Below are positions 26,073 to 34,851 of a stretch of 64,000 nucleotides of DNA, piece by piece. A program made the translations under genes and the position numbers. Source of the stretch: Flavobacteriaceae bacterium (GTDB lineage Bacteria; Bacteroidota; Bacteroidia; Flavobacteriales; Flavobacteriaceae). The notes beneath the pieces are model-generated. The model was not told the DNA's origin and ran no database searches. It was given only the letters and a program-made list of their open reading frames with translations. The stretch covers positions 40,172 to 104,171 of the forward strand of contig CANGIF010000006.1 of NCBI GenBank assembly GCA_947453885.1, read 5' to 3'. How positions within the stretch are numbered: position 1 is the stretch's first letter; every line of letters starts with the position of its first letter.

Positions 26073-26987
26073 TTAATCTCTAATCAAAGGTAGTGTGGAA
26101 CATCGTAAAAGCCCTTCTTGTTTAGCTATTTCTGAATAAGGAATTTCCTCAACAGTAATCCCTTGATCTCTTAACCAATTATTTAATCGATAAAATTTTC
26201 TTTCAGAAACAACTACATTTGGTGCAATTGAAAACACGTTAGAATTCATATCATACATTTCGTCTCGTGTAATGTGAAATAAATTGTTTTTTCCAAAAAG
26301 ATTGACTAAATACAAGTAATCCGATTCTTCTCTAAAACCACTTTTATAAATAATTCCTTTGTTAGTGCCAACAGGTTGAAAACAACAATCTAGGTGCAAT
26401 GCATTGTCTCTAGCTTCTAACTTTGATTTAACCAAATCAAATTCTTTAACAATTTTATGAGGAAACAAATCACGAATATAAGCAACACCTTCCATATTTG
26501 TTCGAGCCGTAATGTATTCTTTATAATCACTTCCTTTATACGTTCCAATGAAAATATAATCATTCCAAACCATAACATCACCACCTTCAATGTGTACATT
26601 ATCAGGAGGACGCACTACTTTTTGCGGATTAATTTGATCAATAATGTATTGAATAGCTTCTAATTCTTTGTTTCTGTCCGGCAAAATATTGGCTTTAATA
26701 AATGTATCTTCAATAACAAATCCAATATCTCTAGAAAAAATTTGATTGTAATTAACTATCATTTCTGGTCGATAAACCTTTACGTCGTATTTTTTAAAAA
26801 CTGCATTAAAAGCTTCCATTTCATATACCATATCAGCTTCTAATGGATAAGTTCCAGCTAATATATGTTCTAATGATTTTGGATCGTATGCCTCCTCTAT
26901 TGTTGGAGTTGGCCCATTATTTTCAGCAGCGCCTAATACTACAGCTCGTAATCTTGATGTTTCGTTTTTAATGTTTATGTGTAACAT
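26073..26987 (-). CDS. Amidinotransferase / dimethylargininase-family hydrolase
   Basis: A 304-residue member of the guanidine-modifying superfamily. Visible active-site blocks: IFSRDIGFVIED (about residue 88), NVHIEGGDVMVWND (acidic/His block, about 130), LHLDCCFQPVG (catalytic His, about 198) and the C-terminal nucleophile Cys in GLLRCSTLPLIRD. This set is complete, so an active deiminase or hydrolase on an arginine-like compound is likely; arginine deiminase, dimethylargininase and amidinotransferase activities cannot be separated by eye. Promoter box TATATTTG at 27009-27016. Confidence 0.82.
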   Translation of the reverse strand: MLHINIKNETSRLRAVVLGAAENNGPTPTIEEAYDPKSLEHILAGTYPLEADMVYEMEAFNAVFKKYDVKVYRPEMIVNYNQIFSRDIGFVIEDTFIKANILPDRNKELEAIQYIIDQINPQKVVRPPDNVHIEGGDVMVWNDYIFIGTYKGSDYKEYITARTNMEGVAYIRDLFPHKIVKEFDLVKSKLEARDNALHLDCCFQPVGTNKGIIYKSGFREESDYLYLVNLFGKNNLFHITRDEMYDMNSNVFSIAPNVVVSERKFYRLNNWLRDQGITVEEIPYSEIAKQEGLLRCSTLPLIRD

Positions 26988-27008
26988 AAAATTCCTTTAG
27001 ATTGGCAA

Positions 27009-27016
27009 CAAATATA
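27009..27016 (-). promoter_or_regulatory. -7 promoter box of the amidinotransferase-family gene
   Basis: TATATTTG on the minus strand, overlapping the T tail of the preceding hairpin and 22 bases before the start codon at 26987. Confidence 0.5.
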
Positions 27017-27046
27017 AAAAAGCTCCACCGATTTGCGAAGCTTTTG
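27016..27046 (-). terminator. Hairpin with U tail upstream of the amidinotransferase-family gene
   Basis: On the minus strand AAAAGCTTCGC pairs with GGTGGAGCTTTT (two G-U pairs), followed by further T. It is too far from gltA, which has its own terminator, so it may end a separate short transcript. Confidence 0.6.
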
Positions 27047-27262
27047 CTTGTAAGTATTTTTAATATTTATTTATTTTTTTGTCTTTATCTCAAATTGTTA
27101 CCTATTTCGAATTGCCGTAGAATCAAATTCAGTTACTTTTTAAAATTATAGTATTTCTATTTTATTTTTAAAATTTGATAAAATCAAACTTTTAAGAAAA
27201 TAAAAACCACTTTGTTGGAAATTTATGCTCAATAAACACTTTTTATAAACGAACCTATTACT
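27020..27262 (-). ncRNA. Candidate small RNA between gltA and the hydrolase gene
   Basis: Predicted only from signals: a promoter with TTG (27296-27298), 19-base spacer and TAAATTTG (27269-27276), then a rho-independent terminator at 27046-27016. The predicted RNA is about 240 bases, has no ATG and shows no match to an RNA family I know. Confidence 0.3.
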
Positions 27263-27268
27263 TGTTTG

Positions 27269-27298
27269 CAAATTTATTTTAGTATTTGATTTTTTCAA
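27269..27298 (-). promoter_or_regulatory. Full -33/-7 promoter of the candidate small RNA
   Basis: TTG, 19 bases, TAAATTTG on the minus strand: both Bacteroidota promoter elements at accepted spacing. In AT-rich DNA such matches also arise by chance. Confidence 0.4.
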
Positions 27299-27348
27299 TA
27301 AATTAAAAAATGGTAGCTATTAAGTATTCAATTGAGATTTATATACAA

Positions 27349-27375
27349 AACGCCACTTTTTTTGAAAGTGACGTT
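27349..27375 (-). terminator. Terminator of citrate synthase
   Basis: On the minus strand AACGTCACTTT pairs with AAAGTGGCGTT (one U-G) and a TTTTG follows, 26 bases past the gltA stop. Confidence 0.75.
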
Positions 27376-27400
27376 CTAAATTATTATCTATTTTAAAAAA

Positions 27401-28684
27401 TTATCTTTTGTCAATTGGTTGAAAATTCCTTAAAGCATATCCAGTATAAACTTGTCTTGGTCTTCCAATTGGTTCTTTGTTTTCTCTCATTTCTTTCCAT
27501 TGTGCAATCCAACCTGGCAATCTTCCTATTGCAAATAAAACCGTAAACATATCAGTAGGAATTCCTAGGGCACGGTAAATAATTCCTGAATAAAAATCAA
27601 CATTTGGATATAATTTTCTTGAAACAAAGTATTCGTCAACAAGTGCTGCTTCTTCCAGTCTTTTAGCAATTAATAAAATAGGATCGTCAACTCCTAAAGT
27701 AGTTAAGACCTCATCTGCTGCTTTTTTAATAATTTTAGCTCTAGGGTCAAAGTTTTTGTATACTCTATGTCCAAATCCCATTAAACGGAACGGATCGTCT
27801 TTGTCTTTTGCTTTCGCTAAATATTTATCTGCGTCACCCCCATCTTTTTGAATGGCTTCTAGCATTTCTAAAACAGCTTGATTAGCTCCCCCATGTAATG
27901 GGCCCCATAAAGCAGAAACGCCAGCAGATATTGAGGCAAACAATCCTGCATGAGATGACCCAACAATTCTTACGGTTGATGTTGAGCAATTTTGTTCGTG
28001 ATCAGCATGTAATATAAATAGTTTGTCTAGGGCATCAATTACTACTTGATTTTGGGTGTAAGGTCCAGTAGGCAATTCAAACATTAAATGCATGAAATTT
28101 TCAACATACCCTTTTGTATTGTCATAATAGTTCAATGGATAACCCATCATTTTTCGATAGGTCCAAGAGGCAATTACTAAAAATTTACCCATAGTTTTAC
28201 AAACAGCTTCATACATCTCTTTTTCATTGTCAACATTGACTACTTTGGGGTTAAATGCTGTTAATGCTGAAGTTAAAGATGACAAAACACCCATTGGATG
28301 CGCTGTTTTTGGAAAACCATCAATGATATTTTTCATTTCCTCGTTTACCAAAGTGTATTTTCTAATATCGGTTTCAAATTGCACTAATTGTTGAGAAGTT
28401 GGAAGTTCCCCAAAAATTACTAAATAAGAAACTTCAAGAAAGTTTGCTTTTGCAGCTAAATCTTCAATTGCATACCCTCTATATCTTAAAATTCCTTCCT
28501 CACCATCAAGAAAGGTTATTTTGCTTTCGCATGAGCCTGAATTTTTGTAACCAGGGTCAAGCGTTATTGCTCCTGTTAAATCACGTAATTTGTTAATATC
28601 GATTGCAGGTTCATTCTCGCTTCCTACAATAACTGGAAACTCGTACTTTTTGCCTTCGTATTCTAATATAGCTGTTTTTGACAT
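27401..28684 (-). CDS. gltA: Citrate synthase (type II, hexameric class)
   Basis: Condenses acetyl-CoA with oxaloacetate at the TCA entry. The 427-residue protein has the N-terminal beta-rich extension of Gram-negative type II enzymes (YEGKKYEFPVIVGSENEPAI). Catalytic blocks are LHADHEQNCSTSTVRIVGSS, WGPLHGGANQAVLEML and MGFGHRVYKNFDPRAKIIKK, followed by NVDFYSGIIYRALGIP. The three catalytic residues (two His, one Asp) are present. A -7 box TATTTTTG lies at 28725-28732. Confidence 0.97.
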   Translation of the reverse strand: MSKTAILEYEGKKYEFPVIVGSENEPAIDINKLRDLTGAITLDPGYKNSGSCESKITFLDGEEGILRYRGYAIEDLAAKANFLEVSYLVIFGELPTSQQLVQFETDIRKYTLVNEEMKNIIDGFPKTAHPMGVLSSLTSALTAFNPKVVNVDNEKEMYEAVCKTMGKFLVIASWTYRKMMGYPLNYYDNTKGYVENFMHLMFELPTGPYTQNQVVIDALDKLFILHADHEQNCSTSTVRIVGSSHAGLFASISAGVSALWGPLHGGANQAVLEMLEAIQKDGGDADKYLAKAKDKDDPFRLMGFGHRVYKNFDPRAKIIKKAADEVLTTLGVDDPILLIAKRLEEAALVDEYFVSRKLYPNVDFYSGIIYRALGIPTDMFTVLFAIGRLPGWIAQWKEMRENKEPIGRPRQVYTGYALRNFQPIDKR

Positions 28685-28724
28685 AATGTAATATATAAAT
28701 TTAATACTTTAAAAAATAATTTAA

Positions 28725-28732
28725 CAAAAATA
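28725..28732 (-). promoter_or_regulatory. -7 promoter box of gltA
   Basis: TATTTTTG on the minus strand, 41 bases before the start codon. Confidence 0.5.
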
Positions 28733-28859
28733 GCTAATTTGAAATGAATTAAAAAAGAAATAAAGGCACCAATTTGTTAAATATTCAATAATTAGTTCGT
28801 TTTTAATGGTACTTTTCAAAATTTAGAATTAAAAATAAAAAATCAAATGGTTTTCGATA

Positions 28860-29123
28860 CTATATTTTTCCAATAGCACAACTTACATACGACTTTGCTT
28901 TAGTTCCAATAGAATTTGCTTCTCCGACTTCTGGGTAGCCAATTTTCATTAATGTTTGCTTAACAGATGCCAAATTTTCATCATTTTCATACTCAAAACT
29001 GACTTCACTTTCATCAATATTAACATGAATTGAGTAAATTAATGGTAGATTTTGCAATTTTGTTAAAATGGTGTGGGCACATCCGCTACATTTTAAATTC
29101 TGTATTTTTATTGTTGCTTTCAT
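28860..29123 (-). CDS. HMA-domain metal-binding protein (CopZ-like)
   Basis: 87 residues from ATG 29123 (MKATIKIQNLKCSGCAHTIL). The C-S-G-C pair at residues 12-15 of a beta-alpha-beta-beta-alpha-beta fold binds Cu(I) or another soft metal. Two further cysteines do not form a second CXXC. It lies directly downstream of a split YeeE/YedE transporter on the same strand, with 75 bases between, so the three may form one unit. It could be a chaperone for a copper or sulfur handling system. Confidence 0.85.
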   Translation of the reverse strand: MKATIKIQNLKCSGCAHTILTKLQNLPLIYSIHVNIDESEVSFEYENDENLASVKQTLMKIGYPEVGEANSIGTKAKSYVSCAIGKI

Positions 29124-29198
29124 TTTAATTGATTTATATTTTACAAAGTAACATGAATTAAAAACAATTGAAAGTAACATTTGTCACCAAATAATTAA

Positions 29199-29612
29199 TT
29201 AATGTGGCAAATTGTCTTTAAAAATACCATAAACAAATGTTCCAAATAAAGCTCCAATAAGCACTAAAATTACCGGATAAAAACCAGCTCCAATTAAAAT
29301 AAAAATAGGACCCGGACATGCTCCAACTAAAGCCCAACCTAATCCAAAAAACAAACCACCAATCCAGTATCGAAAAGATCCTTTCTCCTTCTCTGCAATT
29401 ACAATTATCTCTCCTTTACTACTTTTCAGTTTAAAGAATTTAATCAATTTAATTCCAACAAGTCCTGTTGCTACTGCTGTCATAATAATTCCATACATGT
29501 GAAAAGATTGGAATTGAAACATTTCGTAAATACGGTACCAAGAAACGGCTTCTGACTTTGTTAGCACTATTCCAAAAACAAAACCTACTAGTAAATATTT
29601 TATACTTTTCAT
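29199..29612 (-). CDS. YeeE/YedE-family transporter, C-terminal half protein
   Basis: 137 residues with about four transmembrane helices and the family motif WALVGACPGPIFILIGAGFY with a conserved Cys. YeeE/YedE (TsuA-like) proteins transport thiosulfate or related sulfur compounds. Here the usual single polypeptide is replaced by two genes; this is the smaller one, starting 3 bases after the stop of the larger one. Confidence 0.87.
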   Translation of the reverse strand: MKSIKYLLVGFVFGIVLTKSEAVSWYRIYEMFQFQSFHMYGIIMTAVATGLVGIKLIKFFKLKSSKGEIIVIAEKEKGSFRYWIGGLFFGLGWALVGACPGPIFILIGAGFYPVILVLIGALFGTFVYGIFKDNLPH

Positions 29613-29615
29613 AAA

Positions 29616-30173
29616 CTAAAAAAATAAAGGTAATATGTAGTGAGACATTAGCAAACCTCCTACGAAAAAACCAATAACAGCTTTTAACGATTGTTTTTGT
29701 AAATTACTTAATCCTGCTATTGCATGGCCTGAAGTACAACCACCAGCATACCTCGATCCAAATCCAATAAGAAAACCACCAAAAATTAATATCACTATCA
29801 TTTTTGGAGACTTCAAAGCTTCTTTACCAAAAAGCACATTGGGTTCTAATTTTGCACTTGGTGTATCAACTCCCAATTTTACTAATTGTTTAATTGTATC
29901 AGGATTTAAAGTAACGTTTGATGGATCTGCCATATAATTTACTGCTACTAACCCACCTAACATAGCTCCTAAAACTACTACTAAATTCCATCTTTGTGAT
30001 TTCCAATCAAATTTAAAAAAATCAGTGTGTTTTCCTGCTCCTGCTATTGTGCATAATGAACGTAAATTAGAAGACATTCCGAAAACTTTTCCGAAATAGT
30101 TTAAAGTAAGCATAATTAGTGCTATTAAAAAACCACTTATCGACCAATGCCAAGTTTGAAAAAAAAAATTCAT
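29616..30173 (-). CDS. YeeE/YedE-family transporter, N-terminal half protein
   Basis: 185 residues with about four or five helices and SRYAGGCTSGHAIAGLSNL, the conserved Gly-Cys-Thr-Ser-Gly-His block of the family. Its partner gene follows 3 bases later, indicating strict coexpression. The cysteines of the two halves (GGCTSG and GACPG) correspond to those proposed to pass sulfur ions through full-length homologues. Confidence 0.88.
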   Translation of the reverse strand: MNFFFQTWHWSISGFLIALIMLTLNYFGKVFGMSSNLRSLCTIAGAGKHTDFFKFDWKSQRWNLVVVLGAMLGGLVAVNYMADPSNVTLNPDTIKQLVKLGVDTPSAKLEPNVLFGKEALKSPKMIVILIFGGFLIGFGSRYAGGCTSGHAIAGLSNLQKQSLKAVIGFFVGGLLMSHYILPLFF

Positions 30174-30284
30174 ATCAAAAATTTTATATAAAACGAAAAA
30201 ATATATTGATTTAATTTAAAACTATCATTTTAAAGGAATTTTGATGATACTCTTAAAATTAGTTTCAAATAAAAATAATACATG

Positions 30285-31454
30285 TTAAAAAACACCTTCT
30301 AAAGGTTTATTTGTAATACCAATTTTATTAGCATCAAAATTCATTTTAGATTTTAACAATGTTGCGTAAACACTTCTAAAATCAATTTCGTATTTCAAAT
30401 CGCCTTCATCTAAATCATGTAAATTAGGATTGTTTCCTATTACTTTTCCTTTGTTATTACCACCAATAATAAAGACTGGTGCTGCAGTTCCATGATCAGT
30501 ACCACCTCCATTTTCAGCAACTCTTCTTCCGAATTCAGAAAAAACTACTATAGTTACACTTTCTAATAACTTTGCTTCTTTTAAATCCTTATAAAAAGCG
30601 CCTATAGAATTGTTTACATCCAAAAGCTTCTTTTTATGTGTATCTTTTTGTCCTTCATGGGTATCGAAACCATTTAACGAAGTGTAATAAACATTTGAAT
30701 TTAAATTTCCTTTAATTAGTTTTGATATCCATTCTAGTCTATTTCCAAACTCAGATTTAGGATATAGTGAAGTTAAATTCTTCGTTCTTTCAAGTGCTTT
30801 TTGGATTTCTGAAGTCCCTTCGGTTATGGAATTGGCCACTTTTCTTACAAAATCTAATTGTGGATTAGTAGAAGGAGTTAACTTGTTTTCTGATGATTCT
30901 ACTGTTGTAAAACGTCTTGGATCTCTTATGGTTAGTGAATTTGGTTCTTTTCCTAAAAAAGCAAAATTATCATAAGCATCCATATTAATTCCAGCGGTTG
31001 GTGTATGTTCTTTACATTGAAGATCCAAAAATCTACCTAACCATCCTGAATTTAGATATTCTTGCTTTTGAGGTGCAGTTTGCCATATTTCTTGACTTCT
31101 GAAATGTGATCTTACTGGATTTTGATAACCAACATTCTGAATAACAGTTAAATCTCCATTTTGTTGCATAGTTGCAAAATCACTCAGAGATGGGTGAAAA
31201 GCCATTCCATTATTACCTGCAATAATTTCGGATTTTGTCACTGCTATAGTTGGACGAGCTTTGTAATACAATTCGTTTTCATAAGGTATAAAAGTATTTA
31301 ATCCGTCGTTACCACCATTCAACTGAACAAATACTAAACATTGATTGGGATTAATAATCGAATTCTGTTTAGAAAATGAATGTAAAAAACTAGGAACTAA
31401 AAGTGTACCTCCAGTAAATGTGCCTGTTAATGTTAAAAAATTTCTTCTGTTCAT
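30285..31454 (-). CDS. DUF1501-family exported protein
   Basis: 389 residues starting MNRRNFLTLTGTFTGGTLLV, a twin-arginine-like or Sec signal (only RR-N-F-L). The body has VFVQLNGGNDGLNTFIPY, RSHFRSQEIWQTA, IVVFSEFGRRVAENGGGTDH and GTAAPVFIIGG: the alkaline-phosphatase/sulfatase-like fold of DUF1501 with metal-binding Asp/His in GGGTDHG. It starts 5 bases after the DUF1800 stop codon, so the pair is translated together. Activity of the family is unknown. Confidence 0.92.
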   Translation of the reverse strand: MNRRNFLTLTGTFTGGTLLVPSFLHSFSKQNSIINPNQCLVFVQLNGGNDGLNTFIPYENELYYKARPTIAVTKSEIIAGNNGMAFHPSLSDFATMQQNGDLTVIQNVGYQNPVRSHFRSQEIWQTAPQKQEYLNSGWLGRFLDLQCKEHTPTAGINMDAYDNFAFLGKEPNSLTIRDPRRFTTVESSENKLTPSTNPQLDFVRKVANSITEGTSEIQKALERTKNLTSLYPKSEFGNRLEWISKLIKGNLNSNVYYTSLNGFDTHEGQKDTHKKKLLDVNNSIGAFYKDLKEAKLLESVTIVVFSEFGRRVAENGGGTDHGTAAPVFIIGGNNKGKVIGNNPNLHDLDEGDLKYEIDFRSVYATLLKSKMNFDANKIGITNKPLEGVF

Positions 31455-31459
31455 TTTTA

Positions 31460-32851
31460 CTAAATTAATTGAAATTCCGGTAGTTTCAAAATCGTATTGT
31501 ATAATCTCATTACTGTATTTTCGGCATTTTCCGATTTAGGATCAAAGTCATATTTTAAAATAGTTTCCAAATCTTTTTTTAAATTTTCATCTAAATTAAA
31601 AAGCAATCTGTTCCCAAAATCATTTATGATTTTTTTTGAAGTATTATTTTTATTCCATTGAAGTTCTACTTTTAACGTATCACTTTTAATATTTTCTAAT
31701 AATTCAACTTCTATTAAATTCATTCTCCTTTTTACAAAATTTTTTGAAGTACAAATTATATCTGCAATAGTTTCTCTTTGAAGAAAAGTTTGAGTGTTGA
31801 TCCAAGCTCTTCCTCCGTCCCAACCTTTTACATTTACTTGATTGTACAAATTTAATCCTTGTTGCATAAGCAATTTGTTAACCAAAATTGCATCCGGATT
31901 TATTGAAACTTCATCAAATAATTGAAGAAAATAAACCAAAGGATCTTTTATTTTACTTCCAGCAGTTTTTTTAATAAATTCTTCAGTAAATATTTTAATT
32001 AACAATGGTTTAATTTCGAAATTAACAGTCTTGAAATAATTCCCATAATAAGTTACTAAACTTTCAGGTGGATTGTCATAAATAAACCATTTTAAAATTT
32101 TTCTTGTTAGTAAAAATGGAATTTTAGGTTGATCAAAAATTGCATCAACCATATCGTCAACTTTTAAATTTCCCTTTTTTCCTAAATATTCAAACGGCTC
32201 ATTAACTTCCCATTTTTCTTGATATTCAGCATGTTCTTCACCTGGATATAATCCTGCTAATCCTTTTGCTCCGTTTTTTACATCATTTTCAGAGTAATTT
32301 CCAAGTCCAAGAGTAAAAAGTTCTAGTAGTTCACGGCTCAGATTCTCGTTATACTTGTCTTTTTTATTTAAATTATTATCTAAATATTGTACAATTGCAT
32401 TGGTTTTTAAAATTGCTTTAGTGAGTGTTTTATAATTTCCAAAAGCATTTTCTCTTAGAATTGAATTGTGTTGATAAATCCAATAAAAAACTTTAACGCT
32501 CTGACTAGTTGCAACAAAATGATTGTGCCAAAAACAAGTCATTTTCTCTCGTAATGGGTACTTGTCGTTCCTCATTTTTTCAAGCCACCATGTTTGCATT
32601 TCAATACCTATTGCATCTTGCTCCTCGTTGAAAATTTTTCTTTCTTCAATATTGACTCTTCTTTTTCTAGTAGCCAAAATAGCTATTTCTTTAGATGTTT
32701 TTGGTATTTTATTCAAAAAAGCAGGTTCATTAGTATCTGTTTTTGAATTAAAAGATTGTTCCAAAAACGATTTTATACCTTGTTTTTCAATTAATGTTGC
32801 TTGTTTAGCTGTATATCCCAAGCGAAGTGACCAAAGAATATTGTTATCCAT
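31460..32851 (-). CDS. DUF1800-family protein
   Basis: 463 residues beginning MDNNILWSLRLGYTAKQATL. The family core is REKMTCFWHNHFVATSQSVK (about 100-120), NLSRELLELFTLGLGNYSEN and VNVKGWDGGRAWINTQTFLQ, all characteristic of DUF1800. No obvious signal peptide. Always found paired with DUF1501 in many bacteria, as here. Biochemistry unknown. Confidence 0.92.
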   Translation of the reverse strand: MDNNILWSLRLGYTAKQATLIEKQGIKSFLEQSFNSKTDTNEPAFLNKIPKTSKEIAILATRKRRVNIEERKIFNEEQDAIGIEMQTWWLEKMRNDKYPLREKMTCFWHNHFVATSQSVKVFYWIYQHNSILRENAFGNYKTLTKAILKTNAIVQYLDNNLNKKDKYNENLSRELLELFTLGLGNYSENDVKNGAKGLAGLYPGEEHAEYQEKWEVNEPFEYLGKKGNLKVDDMVDAIFDQPKIPFLLTRKILKWFIYDNPPESLVTYYGNYFKTVNFEIKPLLIKIFTEEFIKKTAGSKIKDPLVYFLQLFDEVSINPDAILVNKLLMQQGLNLYNQVNVKGWDGGRAWINTQTFLQRETIADIICTSKNFVKRRMNLIEVELLENIKSDTLKVELQWNKNNTSKKIINDFGNRLLFNLDENLKKDLETILKYDFDPKSENAENTVMRLYNTILKLPEFQLI

Positions 32852-33009
32852 TATTTAGATATAATAATATTTAAATGCTAAAAATACTATAATAATGGCT
32901 AATGAATTTTAAAAAAAAATTATTTAACATATTCCAAATTGGTTTTTATCCTGATATGTTTTTTGATTATTGTTATATTTGTTTTTTATGTAGGTAATTT
33001 TTAAATTTA

Positions 33010-34848
33010 ATGTTTAAAAAAATTAATGTTTTTTTGATTCTAATTGTTCTATTCTGTATTCAGAATGGAATTGCACAAGTAAATTTAAAAAAAACAGATA
33101 CTACTAAAATGTATTCTAAAATTGAAAAATTTTCAACCAAACGAAAATTTACTCGTTTTATTTACAAATTAATTTTTGAACCAACAGCAAAAGAACCAAT
33201 TGTTAAACATAAAAAAAAATATAAAAAAAAGAATTCAGTTTATGCTCCTTACGAATGTAAAATTATTCGTAATATTAATATTGTAACGCTCGATCCCTTC
33301 GGATTTTCGGAGGTGGATACATTAAAAAAGCCAAAACTTTATAGAGACAAACTTGGAAATTCACTTCATGCAAGAACTAAAAAATTCACTATTGCAAATT
33401 TATTGCTTTACAAAAAAAACAGTGAGTTGGATTCGCTTTTGATAAAAGAATCTGAACGTTTAATTCGAGGTCAAGATTATGTTAAAGGAGTTCAAACTAC
33501 TGTTAAATTGGTTTCTAAAGCAAATGATTCGGTAGATATCACTATTAGGGTTCTTGATTTGTGGAGCATTATTCCTGATTTTAATACCTCAAACACAACT
33601 TCAACTTTTAGAATTAACGAAAAAAATGTTTTAGGTCTAGGACATGATTTTTCAAATACCTATAGAAAAAGTTTAACAACAAACAAAAGCGCATTTAGTT
33701 CTAGTTATTCAATTCCAAATATTTTTAAAACATATATTAAAACAACTTTAAACTATGATCTGGATGTTGATGGTAAATATGTAAAATACGTCAACTTTGA
33801 ACGTCCTTTTTTCTCGGCTTATACACGTTGGGCGGGCGGTGTTTATTTGGACCAAAATTTTAAAAAGGTACTAATGGCGGATGCACAACAAGTACAGCAT
33901 GAAGAGACTTTCAAATCAAATTTGCAAGACTTTTGGCTAGGAAGATCATTTAGAATTTTTAAAGGGAAAACAGAACAAAACAGAGCGACAAATTTGGTTG
34001 CTATTGCTAGATATTTAAATAGAAATTATCTTGAAAAACCTGAATTTCAATTTGATAGTTTACGCTATTTTTCAAATGAAAAATTTTATTTGGCGAGTAT
34101 TGGATTATCATCAAGAAAGTTTACTCAGGAAGAGTATCTTTTCAAATTTAATGTTACCGAGGATGTAGCTTCAGGTTATATTTATGATTTAATTGGTGGC
34201 TATCAACAAAAAAACAATACGAATAGGTATTACTTTGGAGGTAGATTTGCTATTGGAAAGTATTTTAGTTTTGGCTATTTGAGTTCAAACTTAGAATGTG
34301 GTTCTTTTTTTAATAAAAACATAACTGAACAAACTGCATTTGTCGGTAATTTAACCTATTTTACTAATTTAATAGAAATTGGTAATTGGACATTTAGAGA
34401 ATTTATAAAACCTCAAATAGTAATAGGCAATAATCGTCAAAATACAGCTTACGATCAATTAAATTTAAATGGAATTAATGGAATTCAAGGTTTTACAACT
34501 ACTCCTCTAACTGGAACTAAAAAATGCATTATAAACTTTCAAACTCAAGGTTATTCACCATGGAATATAATTGGATTTAGACTAAATCCATATTTTAGTT
34601 ATACAATGGGAATGTTAGGTACTAAAAATGAAGGTTTTAAAAACAGTCACATATATTCACAAATAGGATTAGGAATGATAGTAAGTAATGACTATTTAAT
34701 TTTTAATTCATTTCAAATTTCATTTTCGTTTTATCCAAATATTCCTGGATATGGGGAAGATGTGCTTAAAACAAATTCTTTTAAGACTACCGATTTTGGA
34801 TTACAAAATTTTGATATTTCAAAACCTTCTTCTGTACCTTATCAATAG
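33010..34848 (+). CDS. Outer-membrane beta-barrel protein with an N-terminal POTRA-like part
   Basis: 612 residues with signal peptide MFKKINVFLILIVLFCIQ...GIAQ. A lysine-rich linker follows, then YECKIIRNINIVTLDPFGFS with RLIRGQDYVKGVQTTVKL, resembling a POTRA-like beta-alpha fold. Residues about 200-612 alternate aromatic beta strands (for instance YFGGRFAIGKYFSFGYLSSN), consistent with a BamA/TamA-type barrel, but the C-terminus ends in a non-canonical SVPYQ. It is monocistronic. Possible roles are outer-membrane assembly or lipid/protein transport; none is proven. Confidence 0.72.
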   Translation: MFKKINVFLILIVLFCIQNGIAQVNLKKTDTTKMYSKIEKFSTKRKFTRFIYKLIFEPTAKEPIVKHKKKYKKKNSVYAPYECKIIRNINIVTLDPFGFSEVDTLKKPKLYRDKLGNSLHARTKKFTIANLLLYKKNSELDSLLIKESERLIRGQDYVKGVQTTVKLVSKANDSVDITIRVLDLWSIIPDFNTSNTTSTFRINEKNVLGLGHDFSNTYRKSLTTNKSAFSSSYSIPNIFKTYIKTTLNYDLDVDGKYVKYVNFERPFFSAYTRWAGGVYLDQNFKKVLMADAQQVQHEETFKSNLQDFWLGRSFRIFKGKTEQNRATNLVAIARYLNRNYLEKPEFQFDSLRYFSNEKFYLASIGLSSRKFTQEEYLFKFNVTEDVASGYIYDLIGGYQQKNNTNRYYFGGRFAIGKYFSFGYLSSNLECGSFFNKNITEQTAFVGNLTYFTNLIEIGNWTFREFIKPQIVIGNNRQNTAYDQLNLNGINGIQGFTTTPLTGTKKCIINFQTQGYSPWNIIGFRLNPYFSYTMGMLGTKNEGFKNSHIYSQIGLGMIVSNDYLIFNSFQISFSFYPNIPGYGEDVLKTNSFKTTDFGLQNFDISKPSSVPYQ

Positions 34849-34851
34849 TAT

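Larger units (their letters stand above)
26988..27400. other. Long intergenic region with a promoter-terminator pair
   Basis: No ORF. From right to left on the minus strand: gltA terminator (27349-27375), a TTG-N19-TAAATTTG promoter (27298-27269), about 220 bases without any ATG on that strand, a U-tailed hairpin (27046-27016), and the -7 box TATATTTG of the hydrolase gene. Confidence 0.6.
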
